The notes below the pieces were generated by a model. It was not told the DNA's origin. It saw nothing but the letters and a program-made list of their open reading frames with translations, and searched no databases. From contig PLDW01000078.1 of assembly GCA_003136315.1 (NCBI GenBank), positions 4,597 through 57,511 of the forward strand: DNA of 52,915 bases, given 5' to 3'. Source of the stretch: Gemmataceae bacterium. GTDB lineage: Bacteria > Planctomycetota > Planctomycetia > Gemmatales > Gemmataceae. The translations under genes and the position numbers were made by a program. Positions 26,300-34,416 of this stretch are shown piece after piece; within the stretch, counting starts at the first letter, position 1, and every line of letters begins with the position of its first letter.

Positions 26300-27310
26300 G
26301 TGAGCACTCAAACTCTCGCCCCCACGGTGAAAAGCCGCCAGCCAAAACGGATCGCGGGGTTTTTCGTCACTCTGATCGTGATCCACACTCTCGCATTGTT
26401 TGCATTCCTGCCATACGGATTCACATGGTGGGGAGTCGCATCACTTCTGGTCGGCAACTTCATCTTTGGGTCCATCGGAATCAACCTGGCGTACCACCGG
26501 CTACTCACGCACCGGGCGGTCGAGGTGCCGAAGTGGCTCGAACGGGTACTCATTCTGTGTGGAGTGTGCAGCCTGGAAGGGTCGCCGCTGTGGTGGGTGC
26601 TGAACCACCGCATCCACCACCAGTACAGCGACGACCCCGGCGATCCGCACAGCCCGAAAGACCATTTCTTTTGGGGCCACATGCAGTGGATCTACACAGC
26701 GGCTCCGGACCGGAACCGGCTGAGCACGTTCGAGAAGTACGTCCCAGACTTGCTGGCCGATCCGTTCCTCCGATGGCTGCACCGGGGGCAGAAGTGGGTA
26801 CTCGTCTACCTTGCCCATGCGCTTTTGATCGGGGCGATTGGATTCGGGGTCGGGTTCCTCGTTGCCGACACCGATGCCGAAGCCATCCGGATCGGGGTTC
26901 AGGTGTTTTTGTGGGGTGTCGTCGTCCGGACGGTGTATGTCTGGCACATCACATGGTTTGTGAACTCGGCTTCCCACCGGTGGGGCTACCGCAACTACAA
27001 CACTCCGGACCACAGCACGAATAACTGGTGGGTCGCCCTGTTAACCAACGGCGAGGGCTGGCACAACAACCACCACGCTGCCCCCCGCACCTGCTCCCAG
27101 GGGCACAAGTGGTGGGAGATAGACCTGACGTTCACCTTCGTCCGGGCTCTTGAGGTGGTTGGTCTCGCCCGAAACGTCGTCCCGGTGAAGGTCGCCAGCT
27201 ACCGACAGAATCCCGCGGGGACGGGACAGGAGAACCCCAAGACCTCCGCGAGCACTGACTCGCCGGTTGTCCTGACCCCGGAGGGGTCAGAGCAATTAGC
27301 CGGTGGTTGA
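26300..27310 (+). CDS. Membrane fatty acid (acyl-CoA) desaturase
   Basis: A 336-residue di-iron desaturase with transmembrane helices at about residues 20-60 and 155-205. All three histidine boxes are present: HRLLTH (H66-H71), NHRIHHQYSDDP (H103, H106, H107) and WHNNHHAAP (H255, H258, H259). It would introduce a cis double bond into a fatty acyl chain using oxygen, adjusting membrane fluidity. The start GTG at 26300 (GTGAGCACTC) sits close after the CGGAG at 26289. The last dozen codons (LTPEGSEQLAGG then stop) lie inside a dispersed two-hairpin repeat, so the tail is repeat-derived and unlikely to be conserved. Confidence 0.92.
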   Translation: MSTQTLAPTVKSRQPKRIAGFFVTLIVIHTLALFAFLPYGFTWWGVASLLVGNFIFGSIGINLAYHRLLTHRAVEVPKWLERVLILCGVCSLEGSPLWWVLNHRIHHQYSDDPGDPHSPKDHFFWGHMQWIYTAAPDRNRLSTFEKYVPDLLADPFLRWLHRGQKWVLVYLAHALLIGAIGFGVGFLVADTDAEAIRIGVQVFLWGVVVRTVYVWHITWFVNSASHRWGYRNYNTPDHSTNNWWVALLTNGEGWHNNHHAAPRTCSQGHKWWEIDLTFTFVRALEVVGLARNVVPVKVASYRQNPAGTGQENPKTSASTDSPVVLTPEGSEQLAGG

Positions 27311-27328
27311 GCGTAGCGATACCACCGG
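27273..27328 (+). repeat. Two-hairpin dispersed repeat, copy C (overlaps desaturase 3' end)
   Basis: Same architecture as the copies at 7523-7578 and 7679-7735: TGACCCCGGAGGGGTCA hairpin, AGCAATTAG spacer, CCGGTGGT...ACCACCGG second hairpin. The desaturase stop codon (27308-27310) falls inside it. Confidence 0.85.
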
Positions 27329-27508
27329 GGGCGGAGATGATGACTGGTAGCGGAGTGGTCGTAACGTCTTGCCCCATCGTTGGAACGGGCGGGCAAGCTC
27401 ATCTTCTGGAGGGAAGTTGTCTCTGCGCGAGGCAGGCTGGAGTTTCTAGTCTGTAGGGGCCAGCCATCTGGGCAGTACAGTGCCGGTCCCCAGCATGGGA
27501 ACCCGTAC

Positions 27509-28654
27509 ATGACAAAGACCACCTCCACCCCAAAATACCTCGAAATCTCCGCAGCGATCGAGACTCAGATTCAGAAGGGACAATGGGATGGCGGGAAGAT
27601 GCCGAGTGTTCGCTGGGTCGCCCAGCATTACAGCGTGTCGGCTGTGACCGCCTCCCGGGCCCTCCAGGTTCTCCGGGACAAAGGGCTAATCCACACAGTC
27701 GAGCGGTCCGGCTGCTACCGGGTGCCGCCACCGACCGCCGATCGCTGGGCGGTGGTGCTCCGCGTCACTCCGGGTCCGTGGCTACACGACACCCTCGGTG
27801 TCGCACGGGGGGGGTTTGATGCCCTCGCTCGTCGGGAGTCGATGCACCTGGAGACCAATTCGTTCCCGCTCTACCCCGGGATGACCGCACGGGATGTGAT
27901 CGCGCTCGTCCGGCAGGCGAAAGATCGCGGTGTCCGCGGGGTGTTCCTGCTTCCATCACGGTCCTCTGACTCCGAAATGAAGCTGGACGAACACCTTATC
28001 GCCAGTTGCCGGACAGAAGGGTTGCCGGTCGTGCTTCTGGAACGGTCTTTGCGGGGCCACAATCGCCCTCTGGACGCCGATCTTGTCGCGGTTGATGACC
28101 TGGACGGAGCCGCCCGATGTACCCGCCACTTACTCGAACGTGGTCGGAAGCGGGTGGCGGTCGTCGTGGCATCGCCGACCAGTAGCCATAACGACCGGGT
28201 CGCTGGCTACCTGTACGCCCTCCACGATGCTGCGAAGCAAGCGGCGTTCCAGGGGGAACGGTTTGACCCGATCGTCCTCCACGAGTGCGAGGCCCGCTCG
28301 ACCCGGGAGGCCTATGCCCGGCTTGCCGACCAGATTCGACATCACAAGGTTGATGGGGTCGTTTGTTACGTTGACTACACTGCGGTCGGGTTAATTGTGG
28401 AACTCCTCGCCCGCGGAGTGTCCGTCCCGAAGGATGTCGCAGTGGTGGGATTCGATGACTTGCCGATCGGGAACCTGTTCAGCATCGGGGTGACGAGCTA
28501 CTCCTTCCCGTCGGAAGAGATCGCCGTTCAGGCGGTCCGGCTCATGCGGGAGCGGCTGGCGGCTCCTGACCGGCCACCGATCAAGGTTGTGGTTCCCGGT
28601 CGGTTGGTGGTCCGGGAGAGTTCCGGTGGGCCATTGCCCGATGAAATCTTATAA
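27509..28654 (+). CDS. GntR-type regulator with LacI-like sensor domain
   Basis: A 381-residue regulator. Residues 1-75 are a GntR winged helix (PKYLEISAAIETQIQKGQ, then MPSVRWVAQHYSVSAVTASR and ALQVLRDKGLIHTVERSGCY). Residues about 80-370 form a periplasmic-binding-protein-like sensor as in LacI proteins (ARGGFDALAR, VRGVFLLPS, DLVAVDDLDGAARCTRHLLERG, VAVVGFDDLPIGNLFSIGVT). Such hybrids, like AraR, bind a small effector and repress nearby genes. The next genes on the same strand degrade phosphonates, so a phosphonate-derived ligand is the natural guess. The ATG at 27509 is preferred; the frame is open upstream but that translation is not protein-like. A 31-base-arm hairpin separates it from the phosphonate operon. 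Confidence 0.85.
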   Translation: MTKTTSTPKYLEISAAIETQIQKGQWDGGKMPSVRWVAQHYSVSAVTASRALQVLRDKGLIHTVERSGCYRVPPPTADRWAVVLRVTPGPWLHDTLGVARGGFDALARRESMHLETNSFPLYPGMTARDVIALVRQAKDRGVRGVFLLPSRSSDSEMKLDEHLIASCRTEGLPVVLLERSLRGHNRPLDADLVAVDDLDGAARCTRHLLERGRKRVAVVVASPTSSHNDRVAGYLYALHDAAKQAAFQGERFDPIVLHECEARSTREAYARLADQIRHHKVDGVVCYVDYTAVGLIVELLARGVSVPKDVAVVGFDDLPIGNLFSIGVTSYSFPSEEIAVQAVRLMRERLAAPDRPPIKVVVPGRLVVRESSGGPLPDEIL

Positions 28655-28695
28655 GAGGATCTCACGCAAAGCCGCAAAGGAAAACCAAGACTTTA

Positions 28696-28772
28696 TCACG
28701 AAATCACGAAAGACGAAATTGCGAAAAAACCAACACTCCGATTTCGTAATTTCGTCTTTCGTGATTTCGTGA
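28696..28772. repeat. Long AT-rich hairpin between regulator and phosphonate operon
   Basis: Arms 28696-28726 and 28742-28772 are reverse complements over 31 bases with one mismatch and enclose 15 bases. The arms are built from CGAAA/CGAAAT-type units and are far more AT-rich than the surroundings. A T-rich stretch (CCTTTTTTCTTCTTC) follows, so on the + strand it can end transcription of the regulator gene; it may also be a dispersed repeat. Confidence 0.8.
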
Positions 28773-28847
28773 TTCCTTTTTTCTTCTTCGCCTCTTTTTC
28801 GTAAGATCCCCCTGAAACGGGAAACCTTGCCGGAACAGGGATCGAGC

Positions 28848-29987
28848 ATGACCCGACGGGCGGATGTAGCCGTGATTGGGGGTGGCATCGTCGGGTTGGC
28901 ATTCGCCTGGGAGGCCGCCCGGCGTGGGAGGTCAGTCGTTCTTTTCGAGAAGAGCCCGCGGCCGGTGGGCGCATCGGTCCGGAACTTCGGGATGGTCTGG
29001 CCCATTGGCCAGTTGCCGGGGGATGGATACGCCCGAGCCCTTCGCAGTCGGGAGCGGTGGCTCGAACTCCGCGATCGGGCCGGGGTCTGGGTGGGAGAGT
29101 GTGGTTCGCTCCACCTGGCCCACGAAAGCGACGAGGATGCCGTCGTTCGCGAGTTCGTCGCTGCGGCCGGACCGCTTGGAGTGGACTGTGCCTATCTCCC
29201 CGCCGACGAAGCAACCAAGCGATTCCCGGCGGTCCGACCAACCGAACTCCGTAGCGCGCTGTACAGCCCTACTGAACTCGTTGTCAATCCGCCGGAAGCC
29301 ATCGCCCGAATTCCCCAGTTTCTCACCGAAACGTATGACGTCGTCTGCCACTTCGGGAGAGCCGTGATCGGGGTGGACATGCCCCGACTCCGGACGGCCG
29401 CTGGAGAGAACTGGGAGGCCGACCGCGTGTTTGTTTGTTCCGGGGCCGAGTTCGAGACGCTCTTTCCGGACACCTTCGCGTCGGCAGGACTGCGCCGGTG
29501 CAAGTTGCAGATGATGAAGACCCGCCCGCAACCCCAGAACTGGCGACTCGGGCCACACCTGGCAGGTGGGCTCACCCTGTGCCATTACAAGAACTTCGAG
29601 GTGTGTCGCTCACTGCCGATTTTAAAGGCGAGGGTTCGGGAAACGATGCTCGAGTTCCACCGCTACGGCATCCATGTCATGGCCGCGCAGAACGACCGTG
29701 GCGAAGTGGTGATCGGGGATTCTCACGAGTACGATGCGGACATCAGCCCGTTCGATAAGCCCGAGATCGACGGTCTGATCCTGAATTACCTCCAGGATCG
29801 AATGGTCCAACTCCCGGACTGGACGATCGCGGCACGCTGGCACGGGGTCTACGCCAAGCATCCGATTGAGCCAGTGGTATTCGCCGAACCGCAGTCGAGG
29901 TGTGTGGTTGTGGCTGCGACCGGCGGTGCCGGGATGACACTCGCGTTCGGGATCGCAAGAGACTGGTGGGAGGTGAATGACCGATGA
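28848..29987 (+). CDS. FAD-dependent oxidoreductase of the phosphonate-associated (TIGR03364-like) family
   Basis: A 379-residue DAO-fold flavoprotein. The N-terminal dinucleotide-binding motif is DVAVIGGGIVGLAFAWEAAR (G11-x-G13-x2-G16), followed by VVLFEKSPRP. A fingerprint SVRNFGMVWP follows, and a C-terminal GGAGMTLAFG closes the FAD site. The family is known for lying next to phosphonatase genes and is thought to deaminate aminophosphonates oxidatively. Here it could turn 2-aminoethylphosphonate, or an N-alkylated form, into phosphonoacetaldehyde, the substrate of the PhnX encoded two genes downstream. The ATG at 28848 starts the Rossmann motif; its stop overlaps the next start by 4 bases (ATGA). 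Confidence 0.85.
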   Translation: MTRRADVAVIGGGIVGLAFAWEAARRGRSVVLFEKSPRPVGASVRNFGMVWPIGQLPGDGYARALRSRERWLELRDRAGVWVGECGSLHLAHESDEDAVVREFVAAAGPLGVDCAYLPADEATKRFPAVRPTELRSALYSPTELVVNPPEAIARIPQFLTETYDVVCHFGRAVIGVDMPRLRTAAGENWEADRVFVCSGAEFETLFPDTFASAGLRRCKLQMMKTRPQPQNWRLGPHLAGGLTLCHYKNFEVCRSLPILKARVRETMLEFHRYGIHVMAAQNDRGEVVIGDSHEYDADISPFDKPEIDGLILNYLQDRMVQLPDWTIAARWHGVYAKHPIEPVVFAEPQSRCVVVAATGGAGMTLAFGIARDWWEVNDR

Positions 29988-30550
29988 CACCACCGGAACT
30001 CCTGGCCCGGATCGAGCATCTCTTCGCCGAGCGGGGTGGGGCCGAATACCACGGCGAGGCGGTGTCCCAACTCGAACACGCCCTCCAGGCAGCCGATCTC
30101 GCCGAGCGGGACAGGCGGCCCGCTGCATGGATTGCTGCGGCTCTGCTTCACGATATCGGGCACATGCTCCACGGGCATGGCGAAGTGTGTGCTGCGAAGG
30201 GGGTTGACGACCGGCACGAGGAACTCGGGGTGCGGTTCCTCGCCAAGGGGTTTGGCCCGGAGGTCACCGAACCGATTCGCCTGCACGTGGCCGCCAAGCG
30301 GTATCTGTGCGGCATTGACCCTGGCGGGTACGAAGAGAATCTCTCGCTGGCATCGATTCGGAGCCTGGAACTCCAGGGCGGCCCGATGTCCGTAGGCGAG
30401 GCCCGCGAATTCGAGGCGAACCCTCACTACCAGGTTGCGGTGGCGATTCGGGAATACGACGACCAGGCCAAAGTGGCGGGACGGGTGACCCCGCCGTTTA
30501 CTCATTTCCGTCCATATCTGGAGGCCACCCTCCGTGCCGATCCCGCCTGA
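29984..30550 (+). CDS. PhnZ-like HD-domain oxygenase, phosphonate degradation
   Basis: A 188-residue HD-domain protein. Residues known to build the PhnZ di-iron site have visible equivalents: Y22 and E25 in EYHGEAVSQLEHALQ, H32, the HD pair H56-D57 and H60 in LLHDIGHML, H78, H101 and K105 in LHVAAKR, and an Asp pair near 159-160 (REYDDQAK). PhnZ cleaves (R)-1-hydroxy-2-aminoethylphosphonate to glycine and phosphate with oxygen; whether this protein uses that substrate is inferred. No PhnY dioxygenase that would make the substrate is present in the window. The start overlaps the FAD gene stop; the gene's end overlaps phnX by 17 bases. Confidence 0.87.
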   Translation: MTPPELLARIEHLFAERGGAEYHGEAVSQLEHALQAADLAERDRRPAAWIAAALLHDIGHMLHGHGEVCAAKGVDDRHEELGVRFLAKGFGPEVTEPIRLHVAAKRYLCGIDPGGYEENLSLASIRSLELQGGPMSVGEAREFEANPHYQVAVAIREYDDQAKVAGRVTPPFTHFRPYLEATLRADPA

Positions 30551-31391
30551 GATCCGGCTTGTCGTGTTCGACTGGGCAGGGACGACGATCGACTTCGGGT
30601 GCCTGGCTCCCGCCGGTGCGTTCGTGGCTTCCTTCGTCGCTCGCGGGGTTCCCGTTTCGATTGCTGAAGCGCGCGGCCCGATGGGGCTTCACAAGAAAGA
30701 TCACATCCGGGCGATGCTCCAGACACCCCGCGTGGCTACGAAGTGGCGAACGGCCGTCGGCCGGGACTGGAGCGAGACAGACGTTGAGGAGATTTACCGG
30801 GACGTGACTCCGCGACAGGTGCAGGCGGCTCGGCTGTACAGCACGCTGGTTCCCAATGTACTCGATACGGTCCGGGTGCTCCGCGCCAGTGGTATCCGGA
30901 TCGCCGGGACTACCGGCTATTTCCGGGAGGCGGCAGAGGTGGTGTTGGAGGCCGCGGCAGCCCAGGGCTACCGGCCCGATTACGCGATCTGCGCCGATGA
31001 AGTTCCGGTCGGTCGACCCGCCCCGTGGATGATTTTTCGAGCGATGGAGGCCCTCGGCGTCTACCCACCGGCCACAGTTGTGAAAGTCGGCGACACCCCG
31101 GTCGACATTGCCGACGGACTCAATGCCGGAGTGTGGAGCGTTGGGGTGGTCGATTCCAGCAACGAAATGGGGCTTGCAGAGGCAGAGTTCGCAGCCTTGT
31201 CCGCTGCGGATCGGGCCGACCGGCGGGCCGCGGTCCGGCAGCGATTCCTGACGGCTGGAGCACACGCGGTGATCGACACCCTGACCGAGTTACCCGGCCT
31301 CGTGGGTGTGTTCAACACCCAGCTTGCCACCGGAATGGGGCCAGGGCAGGTGATGGTGTCGACACCCTTGGAGGATGGCCAAGAGGTTTAA
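30534..31391 (+). CDS. phnX: Phosphonoacetaldehyde hydrolase (phosphonatase)
   Basis: A 285-residue HAD-superfamily enzyme. DWAGTTID carries the nucleophile D13 and A15 (the DxAGTT variant of phosphonatases), MGLHKKDHI provides the Schiff-base lysine (K54 by alignment), GTTGY is motif II, and KVGDTPVDIADGLNAG is motif IV. It splits phosphonoacetaldehyde into acetaldehyde and phosphate. It starts with GTG at 30534 inside the upstream HD gene; GGAGG lies about ten bases before. It is the last gene of a three-gene translationally coupled unit, so its substrate presumably comes from the oxidase encoded first. Confidence 0.93.
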   Translation: MPIPPEIRLVVFDWAGTTIDFGCLAPAGAFVASFVARGVPVSIAEARGPMGLHKKDHIRAMLQTPRVATKWRTAVGRDWSETDVEEIYRDVTPRQVQAARLYSTLVPNVLDTVRVLRASGIRIAGTTGYFREAAEVVLEAAAAQGYRPDYAICADEVPVGRPAPWMIFRAMEALGVYPPATVVKVGDTPVDIADGLNAGVWSVGVVDSSNEMGLAEAEFAALSAADRADRRAAVRQRFLTAGAHAVIDTLTELPGLVGVFNTQLATGMGPGQVMVSTPLEDGQEV

Positions 31392-32022
31392 CCGCCGTCG
31401 GGTAACATCGTCGTCAAAGTCGCCCTGGGGCGACCGATAACCGAGCAAGAGTGGCTTGGGGCGACCGACGTTGAGCAGATGATAAACATGCTAGTCGTAG
31501 CGCATCCAGACCGAATGACCCGTCCAACTTGATGTCCGCCACCGTGCGACCATCTCTCGGGCAGTTGGGCCGTTCAAACGCAATCCGTTGTTCCCAATTC
31601 TCGTGGGGTGATGTCCGGGAATCCGGTGGGCGGCGTTGGCCGCTTGGTGTACAACCAGCAGTAAGGCGTTGGGCAGTTGATACAGTACCCGGCGCATCAG
31701 AGGTATTGTGTACCTCCCCGCTTGCGGGGAGGTCGCCGCGAAGCAGGCGGGTGGGGTGTGGGGCGTACCGTGTCAGGAAGACTCAACCCCCACCCGGCGA
31801 GCAAAGCCTCGCCGACCTCCCCCGCAACCGGGGGAGGTGAAAACCTGATCCACCGCCACACCATTCCGGGTACTCTTTCTCCTGCCCAACGCCTAATCGT
31901 GTCACCCCCGAGACCCCCTATAGTTTTCCCACGGCGACTCCCCGACTCCCAAAAACGGACCAGATCGAATGCCGGCAGTCCCTGACCGAATCGAACTCAA
32001 GAGTGACAACTGAGACGCTTCC
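31392..32022. other. 631-base non-coding gap with palindromic repeats
   Basis: No convincing gene. A 13-base direct repeat core (TGGGGCGACCGA) occurs at about 31426 and 31457, and a large imperfect inverted repeat occupies 31712-31838. The last part, upstream of the DUF1559 gene, presumably contains its promoter, which I could not identify. Confidence 0.6.
31712..31838. repeat. Large imperfect inverted repeat with inner hairpins
   Basis: The ends form two inner hairpins (ACCTCCCCGCTTGCGGGGAGGT and its partner at the right end), and the outer halves are also imperfectly complementary to each other (GCCGCGAAGCAGGCGGGTGGGG against CCCCCACCCGGCGAGCAAAG). The whole could fold as a cruciform. Confidence 0.65.
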
Positions 32023-32994
32023 ATGAACAAGCAACGCGCCTTTACGCTGATTGAACTGCTGGTCGTCGTCATGATTATCGCGGTCCTTATCGGCCTACTT
32101 CTCCCCGCGGTGCAGAAAGTCCGCGAGAGCGCTGCCCGGTTGAGTTGCAACAATAACTTGATGCAAATCGGAGTGGCTTTGCACGGTTTCCACGACACCA
32201 ACCATCAGTTCCCAGGTGCCCGCGACCCCGACCCCTACTGTTTCTCGCCCCACGCCCACATCCTGCCGTACATCGAGCAGCAGGCGCTGTTCCAGATGAT
32301 TGATTTCACGGGAGCCAAGGGAGCGACCTCGACCTTCGAGGGAGTCAACGGCACGCCAGCGCAGACCCGCGTGAGACTCTTCTCCTGCCCAAGCGACATG
32401 GGGAGTGTTCCTGGGGGCGGGGTGGGAGAAGGGGTCACCTTTGGGGGGACGAACTACGTCTCCAACGTGGGCACCGGCAAAAGCAGCACCGGTGTCATCA
32501 ACGGTGACTATGTGAGTGGGGATGGGGTCTTTGTGCTCGTTCAGGGCGAGCCGGTCACACTCCTGAGTATCATTGATGGGACATCCAACACAGCCATGTT
32601 CAGTGAATCGGTGTATGGCGATGGTTCGCCGGGGCTGTCCGGGGGGTTCAGCCTCGACCCCCAGAAACAGGCAATCGAGATCTCCGGCAACGAACTGGAT
32701 CCAGGCATTTGTGCCTCGACCACCACCTACACTGGCCAGCGCGGCGACCGTTGGATCAACGGCGGCTACCTCTCGACTGCCTACAACCACTGGGTCACAC
32801 CCAACTCGCCGACACTCGACTGTTTCAACACGGCCAATAACTACGGTCTGAAGACGGCCAGAAGCCGACATCCGGGTGGGGTCAACCTGCTCCTCTGCGA
32901 CGGCAGTGTCCGGTACGTCGCGAACGGAATTACCCTCCAGACCTGGCAGGCCATTGCCACCCGTGCTGGGAAGGAAATTGTCGGCAATTACTGA
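32023..32994 (+). CDS. DUF1559 prepilin-like protein (H-x9-DG type)
   Basis: A 323-residue protein with a type IV prepilin-like N-terminus ([20 protein letters not shown]) and the C-terminal HPGGVNLLLCDGSVRYV, an exact H-x9-DG motif of the planctomycete DUF1559 family. These pseudopilins are processed, inserted and assembled by a type II secretion/pilus-like machine, with a variable beta-rich outer part. The residue before the hydrophobic F is Ala (RAF) rather than the usual Gly (GF), which could weaken prepilin peptidase cleavage. No SD is obvious, and the ATG is the only candidate near the signal. It stands alone, with a non-coding gap upstream. Confidence 0.93.
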   Translation: MNKQRAFTLIELLVVVMIIAVLIGLLLPAVQKVRESAARLSCNNNLMQIGVALHGFHDTNHQFPGARDPDPYCFSPHAHILPYIEQQALFQMIDFTGAKGATSTFEGVNGTPAQTRVRLFSCPSDMGSVPGGGVGEGVTFGGTNYVSNVGTGKSSTGVINGDYVSGDGVFVLVQGEPVTLLSIIDGTSNTAMFSESVYGDGSPGLSGGFSLDPQKQAIEISGNELDPGICASTTTYTGQRGDRWINGGYLSTAYNHWVTPNSPTLDCFNTANNYGLKTARSRHPGGVNLLLCDGSVRYVANGITLQTWQAIATRAGKEIVGNY

Positions 32995-33319
32995 CCCGCT
33001 CGCGCTGTGAGCGGTGGGGCTTCGTTGAGCGAATCAAGACCCGGTCCCAACTGGCGAGATGCCGATGTTGACGACTGCTGGCAAAACAGTCTGACCGTGG
33101 GGGTGGTCACCCAGCACCACACCCTCCGACTGGCAACGGTCCGGTCCGACCGACGTGCGGCAGCGGTCCAATCGGCGGCGGGTTCGATCCCTGCCTGGGT
33201 CACTGCCCACAGGATATCATATCCGGGGCAACAGTGTGGTATTTTCAAGACCGGGCACCTCCGCCGGGCGAGTGTCGCCCGATCGGGGCTGTCCCTCACT
33301 GTCAAGCGGGGACGTAATA
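32995..33319. other. 325-base gap; nothing convincing
   Basis: No gene seen. One short stretch (33180-33199) looks like a tRNA T-arm, but a complete tRNA does not fold (see rejected list). The ribosome binding site and promoter of the cytochrome gene should lie in the last part. Confidence 0.5.
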
Positions 33320-33742
33320 ATGCGGAACGTGATCCGGGCGGGAGTGGTGGCCGCGATGGGGTTCGTGGCGGTGTACCTGTCGGCCGGGGTGAGGGTGTCG
33401 GCCGATGACGAGAAACTGCCGAGTATCAGCGAGATCATGAAGAAAGCGCACAAGAAGACCGACGGATACCTGGACAAGCTCACGGCCGAGGCCAAGGGCG
33501 GCAAATGGGACGACGCGAAGGACGACGCCAAGAGCCTACTCCTGGCTGGCGAAGCCCTGGGCAAGAACACCCCGCCCAAAGGCGAGGCAAAATCGTGGGA
33601 GAAGCTGACCGCGAAGTATGTTGAGAGCGCGAAGGGAGTGAGCGAGGCGGTTGAAAAGAAGGACAGCAAGGCGGTGACCGACTCGATCGGGGCGATCCGG
33701 AAATCCTGCGGTGCGTGCCATAGTGCTCACAAGGGCAAGTAA
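33320..33742 (+). CDS. Cytochrome c'-like secreted protein
   Basis: A 140-residue protein with a signal peptide (about residues 1-28, including VVAAMGFVAVYLSAGVRVSA), a long helical middle rich in Lys, Ala and Glu (about 35-120) and one haem site at the C-terminus (SCGACHSAHKGK). A four-helix bundle with a C-terminal CxxCH is the cytochrome c' arrangement. It would carry electrons or bind small ligands in the periplasm. The ATG at 33320 starts the signal peptide; the frame continues further upstream but without protein character. A terminator-like hairpin follows at 33749-33782. Confidence 0.83.
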   Translation: MRNVIRAGVVAAMGFVAVYLSAGVRVSADDEKLPSISEIMKKAHKKTDGYLDKLTAEAKGGKWDDAKDDAKSLLLAGEALGKNTPPKGEAKSWEKLTAKYVESAKGVSEAVEKKDSKAVTDSIGAIRKSCGACHSAHKGK

Positions 33743-33748
33743 GAATCA

Positions 33749-33782
33749 AACCACACTCGGCTTTGTGGGGCCGGGTGTGGTT
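33749..33782 (+). terminator. Probable terminator of the cytochrome gene
   Basis: Arms AACCACACTCGGC (33749-33761) and GCCGGGTGTGGTT (33770-33782) pair over 13 positions including one G-T pair, with an 8-base loop, seven bases past the stop codon. There is no T run after it. Confidence 0.6.
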
Positions 33783-33894
33783 CAAAGGCCATCTCTTCCC
33801 AAGGCGGGACGGCCCGTCCTCGGTTTCTGGTCCGTGTGGTTCTCGCTGGCTACGTCCGTCAACAGATTAGCCATATATTTACCTGCGAATACAA

Positions 33895-34314
33895 TCAATC
33901 TATTATATCAAATGGAGCAAGATCATTGCGTTTAGCCTGGATGCTGGCGTGAATGCGGGGGCGTTTCGCGTCGGCATAGCGGCCATTGAGTTTGTCGGGA
34001 CCGTGCTGAGGTCGGCCCTTGCTCTGGCCGGAGACTTGCTTCCACTCGATCAGGACATCGTATTCACCGGGAGGTGCTCCCTTGCCCAGGGAGCCGCACA
34101 CCAGTTCAAATGATCCGTCCTCCTGAACGATAGCCATAATCAGGTGCTCGTTCATGGAATCGCCGCCTTGGCGATAGAAGAAAACGGTCGCGCCCGACGC
34201 CGGGGAACCCTTGTACGTCACCTGCCCCGAGACCGGATAAAGATTGTTCTTGTTGCCGCATGAGGCGCCGGCTAGCGCCAGCCCTGCGGTCAGGCAGAAA
34301 AGTCGCTTTCTCAC
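33895..34314 (-). CDS. Secreted lipoprotein with carboxypeptidase-regulatory-like fold
   Basis: A 139-residue protein with a lipoprotein signal (MRKRLFCLTAGLALAGASCG; lipobox LAGASC with Cys19 as lipidation site) and a compact beta domain beginning YPVSGQVTYKGSPASGATVF, as in transthyretin-like/carboxypeptidase-regulatory modules that accompany DUF1559 genes in Planctomycetes. The role of this pairing is unknown. It lies 102 bases downstream of a DUF1559 prepilin-like gene on the same strand, so the two are probably co-transcribed. No catalytic residue is recognised. Confidence 0.83.
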   Translation of the reverse strand: MRKRLFCLTAGLALAGASCGNKNNLYPVSGQVTYKGSPASGATVFFYRQGGDSMNEHLIMAIVQEDGSFELVCGSLGKGAPPGEYDVLIEWKQVSGQSKGRPQHGPDKLNGRYADAKRPRIHASIQAKRNDLAPFDIID

Positions 34315-34416
34315 GCGAGGTACTCCCCCGGAAGATACGCTTGATTTTCACCCTTCAGACCGGCTTGGGGACACCGACCTGAAGGCGCAATCCTCAGTTC
34401 TCCATCGACCGCTGAA

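Noticed and set aside
31491..31697. Minus-strand frame of 68 codons in the gap after phnX.
   Set aside because: Short, no recognisable motif, no ribosome binding site; it may be a fragment of something but nothing supports a gene.
33105..33210. Possible tRNA: a T-arm-like GGTTCGATCC with pairing flanks and a partial acceptor match (CACCCAG against CTGGGTC).
   Set aside because: No D-arm or anticodon arm folds in the space between, one acceptor pair is mismatched, and the length of about 95 bases would be unusual. It is at best a remnant.
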